Shown one piece after another: positions 26,317-34,916 of a DNA stretch of 64,000 bases. Position numbers and translations under genes: made by a program. The notes under the pieces are model-generated. The model searched no databases. It was not told where the DNA came from and saw only the letters and a list, made by a program, of their open reading frames with translations. The stretch is from positions 1 through 64,000 of the forward strand of contig DGPL01000029.1 of the NCBI GenBank assembly GCA_002390425.1, in the 5' to 3' direction. Position 1 is the stretch's first letter. Each line of letters begins with the position of its first letter. This stretch comes from Kordiimonadaceae bacterium UBA4441. GTDB taxonomy: Bacteria > Pseudomonadota > Alphaproteobacteria > Sphingomonadales > Emcibacteraceae.

Positions 26317-26585
26317 ATGAACATGACACATAAAAGGAACACAGGCCCTATGATGAAAAGTGCCCGGTGCGGGGCTAAAACACGCAAAGGACATCCTTGT
26401 AGGTCTCCTGCGGTAAAGGAAAAAAACGCTGTAGAATTCATGGTGGTGCAAAGGGAAGTGGGGCGCCACTTGGGAATAAGAATGCCTTGAAAACAGGTGA
26501 TTATACAAGGGAAGCTATCGAAGAGCGAAAAAAGCTTAATAAGATGATCCACTCCTTCAAAACCTCATTGGATGAGTTACTATAA
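26317..26585 (+). pseudogene. HGGA-motif small protein, frameshifted at an A7 run
   Basis: The reading frame from ATG 26317 (or 26350/26353) gives ARCGAKTRKGHPCRSPAVKE, then after the A7 run at 26420-26426 the similarity moves to another frame: RCRIHGGAKGSGAPLGNK, and on to the TAA at 26583-26585. With eight A instead of seven the frame would be open throughout, giving about 89 residues from 26317. The CGAKTR..PC..PAV..K.RCR.HGG pattern is a widespread small cysteine/histidine-rich family of unknown function that partners the preceding gene. One base lost in the homopolymer breaks it; sequencing error is possible. Confidence 0.7.
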
Positions 26586-26734
26586 TAGCAATTTATCATA
26601 ATTCTTGCTTTATGATGATGTGTTTTTTGCTTAGTATTTTAAGGATATATTTGCATAGGTTCGGGGTAGTAATTTATTGATCTATAAAGTATCAATAGAA
26701 TATAAAATGAATTTAATAAGGTAAGCAGTGTGCT

Positions 26735-28219
26735 GTGGAAATAAAAATTATAATGAACATGTTTAAATCAATTTGCCTAACAACAATATTGCTTTTATCT
26801 TTTGGGGGATCATCTGCCAACGCATCCCCATGGGCAAGCCCAGGCGATAGCCAGCTTCGTTCGGATGTGGAACTTTTAGCCCATCACGGTCTAATTTCCG
26901 GCCCCGTAAACACATGGCCAATGTCTTGGAAACAAATCACCCGCGAATTTTATAAAGCCGACAGTATGACATTGCCGCTTTATGTTCAACGTGCCCTTGA
27001 CCGGGTAAGAAGCAAAATCCCGAATGAGGTGAATGTAAAAGCAAAGGCACATTACAGCAATCAAATTCAATTTTTCAGAGGGTTTGAGGACGAAAGCCGC
27101 GCTAAAGCAGAAATAGAAGGCTCTTTCGAAGCAAACCTTGATAATACAAGCATTCATATTGACGGTCGTTATCTTGATCTTGATGATAATAATGCCAATC
27201 TTGACGGAAGTTATATATCACAAGATATCGGCAATTGGTCAACCTATATTGGGGCTATTGACCGCTGGTGGGGACCCGGTCAAGAAACTACAACATTACT
27301 TAGCACAAACGCCCGCCCACTGCCGTCAATCGGCATTCGCCGCGTGACCTCAAAATCGTTCGAAACAAAATGGCTCAGCTGGATGGGACCATGGGATGCG
27401 GAAGTGTTCATTTCAAAAATGGATAAAGACAGACATATCCCGGAACCGATATTCGTTGGCATGCGGTTAAATTTTGAACCAATAAACAATTTTGAAGTCG
27501 GCCTCGCCAGATCATTAATGCTCTGTGGACAAGACAGACCATGCGGCTTTAAACAATGGATTAATGGCTTGGTTGCCGTAGGTGATCTGGATAATAAAGG
27601 CGTGATTGAAGAGCAGCCGGGAAACCAGTTGGCACAAATTACGCTTTCCTATTCAATTGGGGTGTCTGAAGACATTGAGGGTAAAATTTATGCCGAAGGT
27701 ACTGCAGAAGACATCCATATATTTTTACCGTTTAAATATTCGAGATTGCTTGGAATAAATTTTAATGGACCATTTGGCACAAATGGAGACAAATGGAAAG
27801 TGACATTAGAAGCATCGGATACAATGGGTTCCCAAAGGTGGTTTTATGGCAATCGGTTTAAAGGGACTATGTATAATCATCATTTATATAAAACGGGGTA
27901 TAGGTATCATAATCGTGTAATTGGTCACGCACTTGATTCAAATAGTTTCTATACTTCGTTAAAGGCAGAACTTATAAAATCGAATGGTATCGAATTTGGC
28001 TTAAAGTACCAAAATATTCTCGTAAATAGTGAAGATAACTCCCCAAACCGATTAAGCTTTAATCGCGAAAAAATAAATAGTTTTTCTGCGAATGCACTTT
28101 ATCCTACAAATATTGGGCGAATTTTTATACAGGGAAGATATATGGATAATGAAATCAATACACCTGATATAAACGATAAGAATTTTATGGTAAACTTATC
28201 TTGGGAAATGGGGTTTTAG
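26735..28219 (+). CDS. wzi: Wzi-family capsule assembly/attachment outer-membrane protein
   Basis: About 494 residues from GTG 26735; ATG 26753 or 26759 would drop the first 6 to 8 residues and still give a full signal peptide (hydrophobic stretch then NASP). The body is rich in alternating beta-strand segments, with the Wzi-type features WWGPGQETTTLLSTNARP and PSIGIRR near residues 180-205, and an aromatic C-terminus (NLSWEMGF) typical of outer-membrane beta barrels. Wzi anchors or helps assemble capsular polysaccharide at the outer membrane. It leads the rightward operon; the next gene starts 4 bases after its stop. This argues that the locus makes a cell-surface glycan. Confidence 0.82.
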   Translation: MEIKIIMNMFKSICLTTILLLSFGGSSANASPWASPGDSQLRSDVELLAHHGLISGPVNTWPMSWKQITREFYKADSMTLPLYVQRALDRVRSKIPNEVNVKAKAHYSNQIQFFRGFEDESRAKAEIEGSFEANLDNTSIHIDGRYLDLDDNNANLDGSYISQDIGNWSTYIGAIDRWWGPGQETTTLLSTNARPLPSIGIRRVTSKSFETKWLSWMGPWDAEVFISKMDKDRHIPEPIFVGMRLNFEPINNFEVGLARSLMLCGQDRPCGFKQWINGLVAVGDLDNKGVIEEQPGNQLAQITLSYSIGVSEDIEGKIYAEGTAEDIHIFLPFKYSRLLGINFNGPFGTNGDKWKVTLEASDTMGSQRWFYGNRFKGTMYNHHLYKTGYRYHNRVIGHALDSNSFYTSLKAELIKSNGIEFGLKYQNILVNSEDNSPNRLSFNREKINSFSANALYPTNIGRIFIQGRYMDNEINTPDINDKNFMVNLSWEMGF

Positions 28220-28223
28220 AATT

Positions 28224-29402
28224 ATGGTTGATCTAAAAATCACTTCTTCTTGGCCTCAGTTCAGTGAAGCAGAAAAATTAGCCGTGAGTAATGTGCTTGC
28301 AACAGGCAAAGTTAATTACTGGACCGGTAAAGAAGGTAAATTATTCGAGCAAGAGTTTGCAGAATTTTGTAAAGTTAACTATGCAATTGCCTTAACAAAC
28401 GGAACGGCTGCATTAGAATTGGCTTTAGAAGCTTTGGGAATAGAGGAAGGTGACGAGGTTATTGGATCCCCAAGAACTTTTATGGCTAGTGCAAGTTGCG
28501 TTGTGACCCGTGAGGCAACGCCTATATTTGCCGATGTTGATTTTAATAGCGGGAATATAACGGCTGAATCAATTGAAAAAGTAATTACTCCAAAAACGAA
28601 AGCTATTATTCCGGTTCATTTGGCTGGGATGCCATGCGAAATGGATGATATTATGGCTCTCGCAGAGAAATATGACCTTTATGTCATTGAGGATTGTGCC
28701 CAGGCGCATGGTGCTAAATACAAAGGCAAACCAGTAGGCAGTATCGGTCATATTGGCGCATTTTCATTTTGTCAGGATAAAATAATGACCACTGGTGGTG
28801 AAGGTGGAATGCTTGTAACGAATGATAAAAACTTATGGAAAAAGGCATGGGCATATAAGGATCACGGAAAAAGCTATGATGCTGTATATAACCGCGAACA
28901 TCCGCCGGGATTTAGATGGCTAGCGGAAAGTTTTGGAACAAATTTCAGAATGACAGAAATGCAGGCTACCATTGGCAGAGAGCAATTGAAGTTGTTGCCA
29001 ACTTGGACTGAGAAAAGGCAAGAAAATGCTGCGAAATTGGATGAAGTTATTCAGCAGTATCCTGCTCTCATAATACAAGTAATTCCAGATAATATTATCC
29101 ATGCACGATATAAATATTATACTTATGTTGATACCAATAAATTAAAAGATGGTTGGGATAGGGACAAAATTCAGGACAAGTTTTGGGAAAATGGTATCCC
29201 TTGTTACGTCGGCAGCTGTTCAGAAATTTATAATGAGAAAGCATTTGAAACTTATGGCTTTAAACCAGAAAAACCATTGCCTGTTGCTGAAGAACTCGGA
29301 AAGATTTCTCTGATGTTTTTAATCCATCCGACCTTAACAACGTCAGAAATAAATGCTACATGTCAAGTTATCATGACCATTATGGAAATGGCTTCTAATT
29401 AA
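28224..29402 (+). CDS. DegT/DnrJ/EryC1/StrS-family sugar aminotransferase
   Basis: 392 residues. Typical features: TNGTAALELALEALG (PLP phosphate binding), VIEDCAQAHGAKYKG, and SFCQDKIMTTGGEGGM with the Schiff-base lysine. These enzymes transaminate nucleotide keto-sugars with glutamate. It lies 4 bases after wzi and 12 before a 4,6-dehydratase gene, so the likely reaction is C4 amination of UDP-4-keto-6-deoxy-GlcNAc, as PglE does. It is one of three DegT proteins in the locus; each sits in a different sub-operon and probably uses a different sugar. Confidence 0.87.
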   Translation: MVDLKITSSWPQFSEAEKLAVSNVLATGKVNYWTGKEGKLFEQEFAEFCKVNYAIALTNGTAALELALEALGIEEGDEVIGSPRTFMASASCVVTREATPIFADVDFNSGNITAESIEKVITPKTKAIIPVHLAGMPCEMDDIMALAEKYDLYVIEDCAQAHGAKYKGKPVGSIGHIGAFSFCQDKIMTTGGEGGMLVTNDKNLWKKAWAYKDHGKSYDAVYNREHPPGFRWLAESFGTNFRMTEMQATIGREQLKLLPTWTEKRQENAAKLDEVIQQYPALIIQVIPDNIIHARYKYYTYVDTNKLKDGWDRDKIQDKFWENGIPCYVGSCSEIYNEKAFETYGFKPEKPLPVAEELGKISLMFLIHPTLTTSEINATCQVIMTIMEMASN

Positions 29403-29414
29403 TATCAAAGATTA

Positions 29415-30617
29415 ATGGATAAAAAAGTGGATGAAATTCTATATTTAATTGGTCGTGAAGAACCTCTTTTTCAAAAAGATTTGAATGAATATAGTAAAGG
29501 TCTAAATGACGCAATTTCAGGTTCCAGAATACTTGTAATTGGTGGGGCAGGCTCCATCGGTCAAAACGTAGTGAAAGAAGTTTTCAAGCGTAACCCTAAG
29601 TTATTACATGTTGTAGATATTAGTGAAAATAACATGGTGGAGCTGGTAAGGGATATTCGTAGTTCATTGGGATATATTGAAGGGGAGACTGCGTTTGTCC
29701 CGATTTGTATGGGCTCAAAGGAATTTGAAGCTTTTTGGGATTTAAATAAACCGTATGACTATGTATTCAATTTGGCCGCGATGAAACACGTACGTAGTGA
29801 GAAAGATCAATTTTCGTTGATGCGTATGATAAAAACAAATGTATTATACACGCAGAAAACATTTGAATTAGCTGTGAAAGCGGGCTCACAAAAGTATTTT
29901 GCCGTGTCAACGGATAAAGCGGAAAGCCCAGCAAATTTGATGGGAGCAACCAAAAGGATAATGGAAATTTGTTTATCGCAGCATAATTCTAATACTGCCG
30001 TTTCTACTGCCCGGTTTGCAAATGTTGCTTTCTCTGATGGTAGCCTCCTGCATGGGTTTAATTCCCGAATAACAAAACAGCAGCCTTTCTCGGCACCAAA
30101 CGATGTTAAAAGATATTTTATGACTGGTGAAGAAGCAGGATTGCTTTGTCTGTTTTCTGCGGTACTTGGGCAAGATCAAGAGATATATTTTCCTGACTTA
30201 AATCCTGATGAATTTTTAATCACCTTTAGTCAGATTGCTGAAAGGTATCTTGAGGTGAGAGGATTTGAACCAGTACTAGTCTATAGTGAAGAGGAAGCAA
30301 GAGAACGAGCTTCCAGTCTTATCTCTAACAAAAAATGGCCTTGTTATTTCTTTTCCAGTGACACTTCTGGGGAAAAACCTTTTGAAGAGTTTTTCTCATC
30401 AGATGATAAAGTAAATTGGGATAGGCACAATGACCTAGGCGTGATCAATGGTATTTCTACTGAAGAAGATAATAAGGTTTTGGATTTTATCAACCATATT
30501 AATCAAATTGAAGAAAAAGGAAATTGGGATAAAACACAATTAATTGAATTGATTAAATATTATTGCCCAACATTAAGTCATATAGATACAGGCAAGTTTT
30601 TAGATGGGAAAATGTAA
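29415..30617 (+). CDS. UDP-N-acetylhexosamine 4,6-dehydratase-like SDR (polysaccharide synthesis, FlaA1/PglF type)
   Basis: 400 residues. An N-terminal extension of about 35 residues precedes the Rossmann loop GGAGSIG (43-49). The active-site segment STDKAESPANLMGATK has methionine in the usual tyrosine place with lysine kept, as in FlaA1/PseB/PglF dehydratases. No membrane segments are seen, unlike full PglF. It would convert UDP-GlcNAc to the 4-keto-6-deoxy sugar for the DegT enzyme encoded before it. The C-terminal third is less typical. Its stop overlaps the next gene's ATG (TAATG). Confidence 0.82.
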   Translation: MDKKVDEILYLIGREEPLFQKDLNEYSKGLNDAISGSRILVIGGAGSIGQNVVKEVFKRNPKLLHVVDISENNMVELVRDIRSSLGYIEGETAFVPICMGSKEFEAFWDLNKPYDYVFNLAAMKHVRSEKDQFSLMRMIKTNVLYTQKTFELAVKAGSQKYFAVSTDKAESPANLMGATKRIMEICLSQHNSNTAVSTARFANVAFSDGSLLHGFNSRITKQQPFSAPNDVKRYFMTGEEAGLLCLFSAVLGQDQEIYFPDLNPDEFLITFSQIAERYLEVRGFEPVLVYSEEEARERASSLISNKKWPCYFFSSDTSGEKPFEEFFSSDDKVNWDRHNDLGVINGISTEEDNKVLDFINHINQIEEKGNWDKTQLIELIKYYCPTLSHIDTGKFLDGKM

Positions 30618-31291
30618 TGATTAAACGATTATTTGATATAAGTGTGTCTGCAACTGCTTTAATTATTCTTTCACCAATTTTGCTGTCTGTAATGGTAATA
30701 CTTAAATTTACAGGCGAAGGCGATATTTTTTACCGACAAAAACGTATGGGTAAAGGATGCAAGCCCTTTTATATAACAAAATTTGCAACAATGCTTAGAG
30801 ATAGCCCGAATATGGAAGGTGGTTCATATACATTACAAAATGATCCCAGAGTTTTGCCAATAGGACGGTTTCTTAGAAAATCTAAAATAAATGAATTTCC
30901 ACAATTTTGGGACATTCTGATTGGAAATATGAGCTTTGTAGGACCAAGGCCTCAAATGGTCAATGTTCATAGCTGGTATCCAAAAGAATATGTAGAAGTA
31001 TTAAATCAAGTGACTCCAGGAATTACGGGTGCCGGTTCTATAGTTTTTAGGGATGAAGAAGCAATATTAACAAGAGCTTTAGATTATGACTATTGCTATA
31101 AAAATGAAATTATCCCTGCAAAAGTAGTGCTCGAAAAATGGTATGTAGTAAACAGGTCATTCTTAAAAGATATTACTATAATGTTAATTACCGCTTGGGT
31201 CGTGATCTTCCCGGAAAGTAATATTTTGTATCAGATATTTCCAGATATCCCAGAAATTGATAAAAGCAATTTTGGCTTAAAAGAAATATAA
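30617..31291 (+). CDS. Monotopic phosphoglycosyl transferase (PglC/WcaJ-like initiating sugar transferase)
   Basis: 224 residues from ATG 30617; a longer frame from 30563 overlaps the upstream gene by 55 bases and is unlikely. One N-terminal re-entrant hydrophobic helix (RLFDISVSATALIILSPILL), then the catalytic domain with the DE-like pair region KINEFPQFWDIL and the FVGPRPQM motif. It transfers a sugar-1-phosphate from a UDP-sugar to undecaprenyl phosphate on the cytoplasmic face, the first step of polymer assembly. Its coupling to the dehydratase and aminotransferase suggests a UDP-4-amino-6-deoxy-GlcNAc derivative as donor. Confidence 0.87.
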   Translation: MIKRLFDISVSATALIILSPILLSVMVILKFTGEGDIFYRQKRMGKGCKPFYITKFATMLRDSPNMEGGSYTLQNDPRVLPIGRFLRKSKINEFPQFWDILIGNMSFVGPRPQMVNVHSWYPKEYVEVLNQVTPGITGAGSIVFRDEEAILTRALDYDYCYKNEIIPAKVVLEKWYVVNRSFLKDITIMLITAWVVIFPESNILYQIFPDIPEIDKSNFGLKEI

Positions 31292-31298
31292 GGCGGGT

Positions 31299-32285
31299 GT
31301 GGTGGAAGAAATAAATATTTTATTTAGTGCTGCTGGTAGGAGAGTATCTCTAATACGTCATTTTAAAAAAGTTTTGAATGATTTGGGTTTGAGGGGACGG
31401 GTAATATCTGCCGATATAAATTTACTTGCTCCTGCTTCTTATATAACAGATGAAAAAGTACTCATACCAAAGTGTACTAATGAGAATTATATTGAAACTT
31501 TGATTGATATTTGTAAAACACAAAGAGTTTCTTTGCTAACTTCACTAATTGACACAGATTTAATATTATTATCGGAAAATAGAGATAAATTCGAAAGGGT
31601 CGGAACAAAATTACTAATCAGTAGTGTTGAGACTAATGAAATTTGTTTTAATAAAATAAATACTGCTAAATTCTTTAAAACTCATAATGTTTCTTCTCCC
31701 TGCACCTATTCCTTAGATGAGGCATTAAATTTTGATCAAGAAAAGTATCCCGTACTGCTAAAACCTTTTGATGGTAGTTCAGGAGTTGGTGTTACAAAAA
31801 TTAATAATAAAGAAGAACTAATATTTTTTGCCAAGTATATTAAGAATGCTATGATACAAGAATATCTGGAGGGGGAAGAATATACCGTTGATGTTTATGT
31901 AGACTTTAAAGGAAAAATTAGATGTGCAGTACCACGAAAAAGGCTTGAAATTAGAGGAGGGGAAGTAAGTAAAGGTGTTACCGTTAAAGATAAGCTAATT
32001 ATGAAAGCAGCTTGTGACGCTGTTAGTAAACTACCTGGGACTATTGGCTGCATTACTATCCAATGCTTTAAAACCAAGGATAATCAAATCAAGTTTATAG
32101 AAATAAATCCAAGATTTGGTGGAGGATTTCCATTATCTCTTCATGCAAAAGCCGATTTTCCAAAATGGATACTACAAGAATTAGTATTTGGCGAATGTAA
32201 TGCCACCATGGATGACTGGCTCGATGATTTAGCAATGCTACGATACGATGAAGAAATTATAGTTAATGGTGATCAAATTAAATGA
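31299..32285 (+). CDS. ATP-grasp ligase (CarB-like domain), probable amino-sugar modification
   Basis: 328 residues from GTG 31299 (a second GTG follows at 31302). The N-terminal preATP-grasp region (ILFSAAGRRVSLIRHF) is followed by the ATP-grasp domain with KPFDGSSGVGV and the metal-binding FIEINPRFGGGF. ATP-grasp enzymes join a carboxylate to an amine through an acyl-phosphate. In a cluster that makes a 4-amino sugar, a plausible role is adding an amino acid or other acyl group to that amine; carbamoyl-phosphate synthesis is excluded by size. Its stop overlaps the HAD gene start (ATGA). Confidence 0.78.
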   Translation: MVEEINILFSAAGRRVSLIRHFKKVLNDLGLRGRVISADINLLAPASYITDEKVLIPKCTNENYIETLIDICKTQRVSLLTSLIDTDLILLSENRDKFERVGTKLLISSVETNEICFNKINTAKFFKTHNVSSPCTYSLDEALNFDQEKYPVLLKPFDGSSGVGVTKINNKEELIFFAKYIKNAMIQEYLEGEEYTVDVYVDFKGKIRCAVPRKRLEIRGGEVSKGVTVKDKLIMKAACDAVSKLPGTIGCITIQCFKTKDNQIKFIEINPRFGGGFPLSLHAKADFPKWILQELVFGECNATMDDWLDDLAMLRYDEEIIVNGDQIK

Positions 32286-32962
32286 TTAAGGCTATCGTTT
32301 TTGATTTAGATGACACACTCTATTTAGAAGAAAATTACGCATTTAGTGGAATGACTTTCATCGGTACTTGGGTTGAAGAAAATTGGGGCATATTGGGACT
32401 AGAGTCTGAATTAAGAAGATTATGGAATCAAGGCATTAAAACTAAAACATTTGATCACGCCTTTCAAAACCTTGAATATGAAATATGCCAAAACTCTGTC
32501 AAGGAGTTAGTAAATGTTTACCGGAATCATAGCCCTGAGATAGAACTTGAACCGGATTCGATTGTTTTATTGAATAGATTGCAGAATAAATACCATCTAG
32601 GTTTAATTACAGATGGCTATAAAGTAGCTCAGAACAATAAAATAGACGCATTAAACCTACATAAATGGTTCTCTAAAATCATTGTTACGGATGAATTGGG
32701 AAAGTCATATTGGAAACCTAACCCTCGTTCATATAAAATGATTGAAGCAGAATTCAGTTGTAAAGGAAAAGAGTGCGTTTATATTGGCGACAATATTTCA
32801 AAAGATTTCATTTCTGCTAACCAAAGAGGCTGGATGACAATTCAAATTCAAAGACCGAATAAAATCCATAAACAAAAATTAAAGTTAAAGCCAGAGTATT
32901 ACGCTGACATGATTATTGATAACCTTAATGCATTGCAAGACGGAATTTGGGAAAAGTTATGA
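32282..32962 (+). CDS. HAD-superfamily hydrolase
   Basis: 226 residues. Catalytic motif I DLDDTLYLEE (residues 8-17), motif II threonine in GLITDGYK, motif III lysine in YWKPNPRSY and motif IV GDNISKDF. It is a small cytoplasmic phosphatase of the HAD subfamily I kind. It overlaps the ATP-grasp gene at the start and the FkbM gene at the end, by four bases each. The steady pairing of ATP-grasp with HAD suggests they act in sequence on one metabolite, but the substrate is unknown. Confidence 0.85.
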   Translation: MIKAIVFDLDDTLYLEENYAFSGMTFIGTWVEENWGILGLESELRRLWNQGIKTKTFDHAFQNLEYEICQNSVKELVNVYRNHSPEIELEPDSIVLLNRLQNKYHLGLITDGYKVAQNNKIDALNLHKWFSKIIVTDELGKSYWKPNPRSYKMIEAEFSCKGKECVYIGDNISKDFISANQRGWMTIQIQRPNKIHKQKLKLKPEYYADMIIDNLNALQDGIWEKL

Positions 32963-33789
32963 GAAACATAATAACAAGTAAAAATTTCATTAGGACATTG
33001 GTATTAAGGTTGCTGCGTCGTTTTAATTTTGATTTTCGAATATATCATCATTGGCACACGGGTTCTAAATTATTGCTTAATTCTTTTAAACATAAAGGAT
33101 ATTGGTTTTATGGAAAATCTCGCGAGAAAAATTCTATGGAGTTAATATCAAAATGTGTAGGCCAGAATGATTATTGTATAGAGGTAGGCGGGCATATTGG
33201 TTATCTTACCATGCATTTCTCAAAATTAGTTGGTTCAGGAGGAAAAGTGATTGTGTTTGAGCCATCGCCAGTGAACTTATATTACCTGAAGTCTAATTTA
33301 CATGATATTCCGCAGGTAGAGATTGTAGAACAGGCAGTATCTGATACTGTAGGTGAATTTCCATTTTATATCGAAGAGCTAACGGGTCAAAATAACTCAC
33401 TCGTTGCGAATTATGATCAATTAGCTGTAAATATTAATAATTCTGGTTTAAAGTTAGATAAAGATGAGGATATGAGTATTATCAATGTAGCCGTAGTTAC
33501 ACTGGATGATTATCTGCTTCCTGTAAACTTACTGCGAATTAATTTTCTAAAAATTGATATTGAAGGAAATGAATATCCTGCAATTATCGGGGCAGAAAAA
33601 ATCCTCAGGAAATATAGGCCTATTATTATGATTGAAGTCACAGAGAACGCTCTAAAAGTAGAAACGTTTCTCAAGGAAATAGGGTATAAATATATTTTAG
33701 ATGATCAACTAAATTCTGTAAATGCTGAGAATCCAAATAGTTTTAATTGGTTTTGTTTTTATAATTCGCAGGACATTCCACAAAAGTAA
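32959..33789 (+). CDS. FkbM-family methyltransferase
   Basis: 276 residues from ATG 32959, which overlaps the HAD stop (ATGA); a TTG at 32947 would add four residues. The SAM-binding loop is CIEVGGHIGYLTMHF, followed by VFEPSPVNLYYLKSNL, and the FkbM hallmark LKIDIEGNEYPAI lies near residue 200. FkbM enzymes O-methylate sugars or other small molecules. It ends the rightward wzi operon, and converges on a glycosyltransferase gene 11 bases away. Likely adds a methyl group to a sugar of the surface polymer. Confidence 0.85.
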   Translation: MRNIITSKNFIRTLVLRLLRRFNFDFRIYHHWHTGSKLLLNSFKHKGYWFYGKSREKNSMELISKCVGQNDYCIEVGGHIGYLTMHFSKLVGSGGKVIVFEPSPVNLYYLKSNLHDIPQVEIVEQAVSDTVGEFPFYIEELTGQNNSLVANYDQLAVNINNSGLKLDKDEDMSIINVAVVTLDDYLLPVNLLRINFLKIDIEGNEYPAIIGAEKILRKYRPIIMIEVTENALKVETFLKEIGYKYILDDQLNSVNAENPNSFNWFCFYNSQDIPQK

Positions 33790-33800
33790 TAATCAAACAA

Positions 33801-34916
33801 TTATAAATTCATAGTTTTTAGAATTACTTTATTTACTTCATTCACGTTGTATTTATCTGTAACAATTTTATGAGACTGATTGGCCATTTTCATATTTAAT
33901 TGAGGAAATTCGATCATTTTGATCATTTTAGCAGCTAAAGTTTTATAATCTTTTAGCGGCACAATATATCCATTTTCTCCATCCACAACAGTTTCTCTAC
34001 ATCCAGGTGCATCAGTTGTCAGGATCGCTCGTCCTGTGGCCATTGCCTCTAAAACTGTTCTGGGAGTACCTTCTCTATATGATGGTAATACATAAACGGA
34101 ACAATTCTCTAACGCGGGCCTAACATCTTTTAGCTTTCCTAAGAAATTGATCGTGCCGTTAGAGACCCATTTATCTAATTCATGTTTTTTAATGGCACTT
34201 GGATTATTATCTATCCAACCTGCCAAATTAAAAGTAATTTCAGGATATTTTTCTTTAACTATTTTCGCTGCATCTACATATTCATAGATGCCTTTATCTT
34301 TAATTAATCGAGCGATAAGTAAGAATGAGAATTTTTCTGGTAAGGGTGTTTTCTTATAATGTTCTAAATTAACACCAGATCCATTAATGAGTTGGGTTTT
34401 GGTTTTATTATTTAATATGCCTTTTATATTAAAAATTTCGATGTCATCAGGGTTTTGGAAAAATACCCTTTTATTATAGTATAAGGATAATTTAAGTAAA
34501 CCGCTCATAATAATGCCAATAATTCGGGCCTTAATTGATTGACTGGTAAAACCATATCCAAGTCCGGTTATCATGGAATATATGTTTTTTACCCCAGCCA
34601 TTTGTGCCGCCAACGATCCATAAATGACCGGTTTCATCGTATAGCTTAGAATATAATCTGGATTAAGTTTCTTTAGTTTTTTTGCCATTTTCCAGCAATT
34701 AAACATGTCTTTGAATGGGTTGAGACCTGTATTTTCTATTGCCATATGCTCATAGTGAACGCCAATTTTTGTTAGCTTTTCTATGATTTCAATATCAGCA
34801 TTTGGTGCACATGCGTATACTTCGCATCCATTATCGACGAGTGTTTTTAATAACTGAAAACGGAAATTAGTTAAAGATAATGCCAAGCTGCCTAGAACTA
34901 CTATTTTTCTATTCAT
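33801..34916 (-). CDS. GT4-family glycosyltransferase (PglA/WbaZ-like)
   Basis: 371 residues with GT-B fold. The N-terminal domain carries LGSLALSLTNFRFQLL and SMITGLGYGFTS; the C-terminal donor domain has FLLIARLIKDKGI and the EX7E-type motif in YREGTPRTVLEAMATGRAILTT, followed by APGCRETV. This is close to the PglA and WbpT-like retaining transferases that add the second sugar to an undecaprenyl-linked amino sugar. The ATG overlaps the stop of the next upstream GT gene by four bases, so the two are coupled. Confidence 0.87.
   Translation of the reverse strand: MNRKIVVLGSLALSLTNFRFQLLKTLVDNGCEVYACAPNADIEIIEKLTKIGVHYEHMAIENTGLNPFKDMFNCWKMAKKLKKLNPDYILSYTMKPVIYGSLAAQMAGVKNIYSMITGLGYGFTSQSIKARIIGIIMSGLLKLSLYYNKRVFFQNPDDIEIFNIKGILNNKTKTQLINGSGVNLEHYKKTPLPEKFSFLLIARLIKDKGIYEYVDAAKIVKEKYPEITFNLAGWIDNNPSAIKKHELDKWVSNGTINFLGKLKDVRPALENCSVYVLPSYREGTPRTVLEAMATGRAILTTDAPGCRETVVDGENGYIVPLKDYKTLAAKMIKMIEFPQLNMKMANQSHKIVTDKYNVNEVNKVILKTMNL

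Noticed and set aside
26181..26552. Two long antisense frames over the broken two-gene unit
   Set aside because: They lie opposite recognisable family sequence, have low-complexity His/Phe-rich translations and no ribosome-binding site.
26661..26671. CGGGGTAGTAA upstream of wzi, reminiscent of the ops/JUMPstart element of polysaccharide operons
   Set aside because: Only about six of the eight core positions match GGCGGTAG and no other JUMPstart sequence is seen around it; too weak to annotate.
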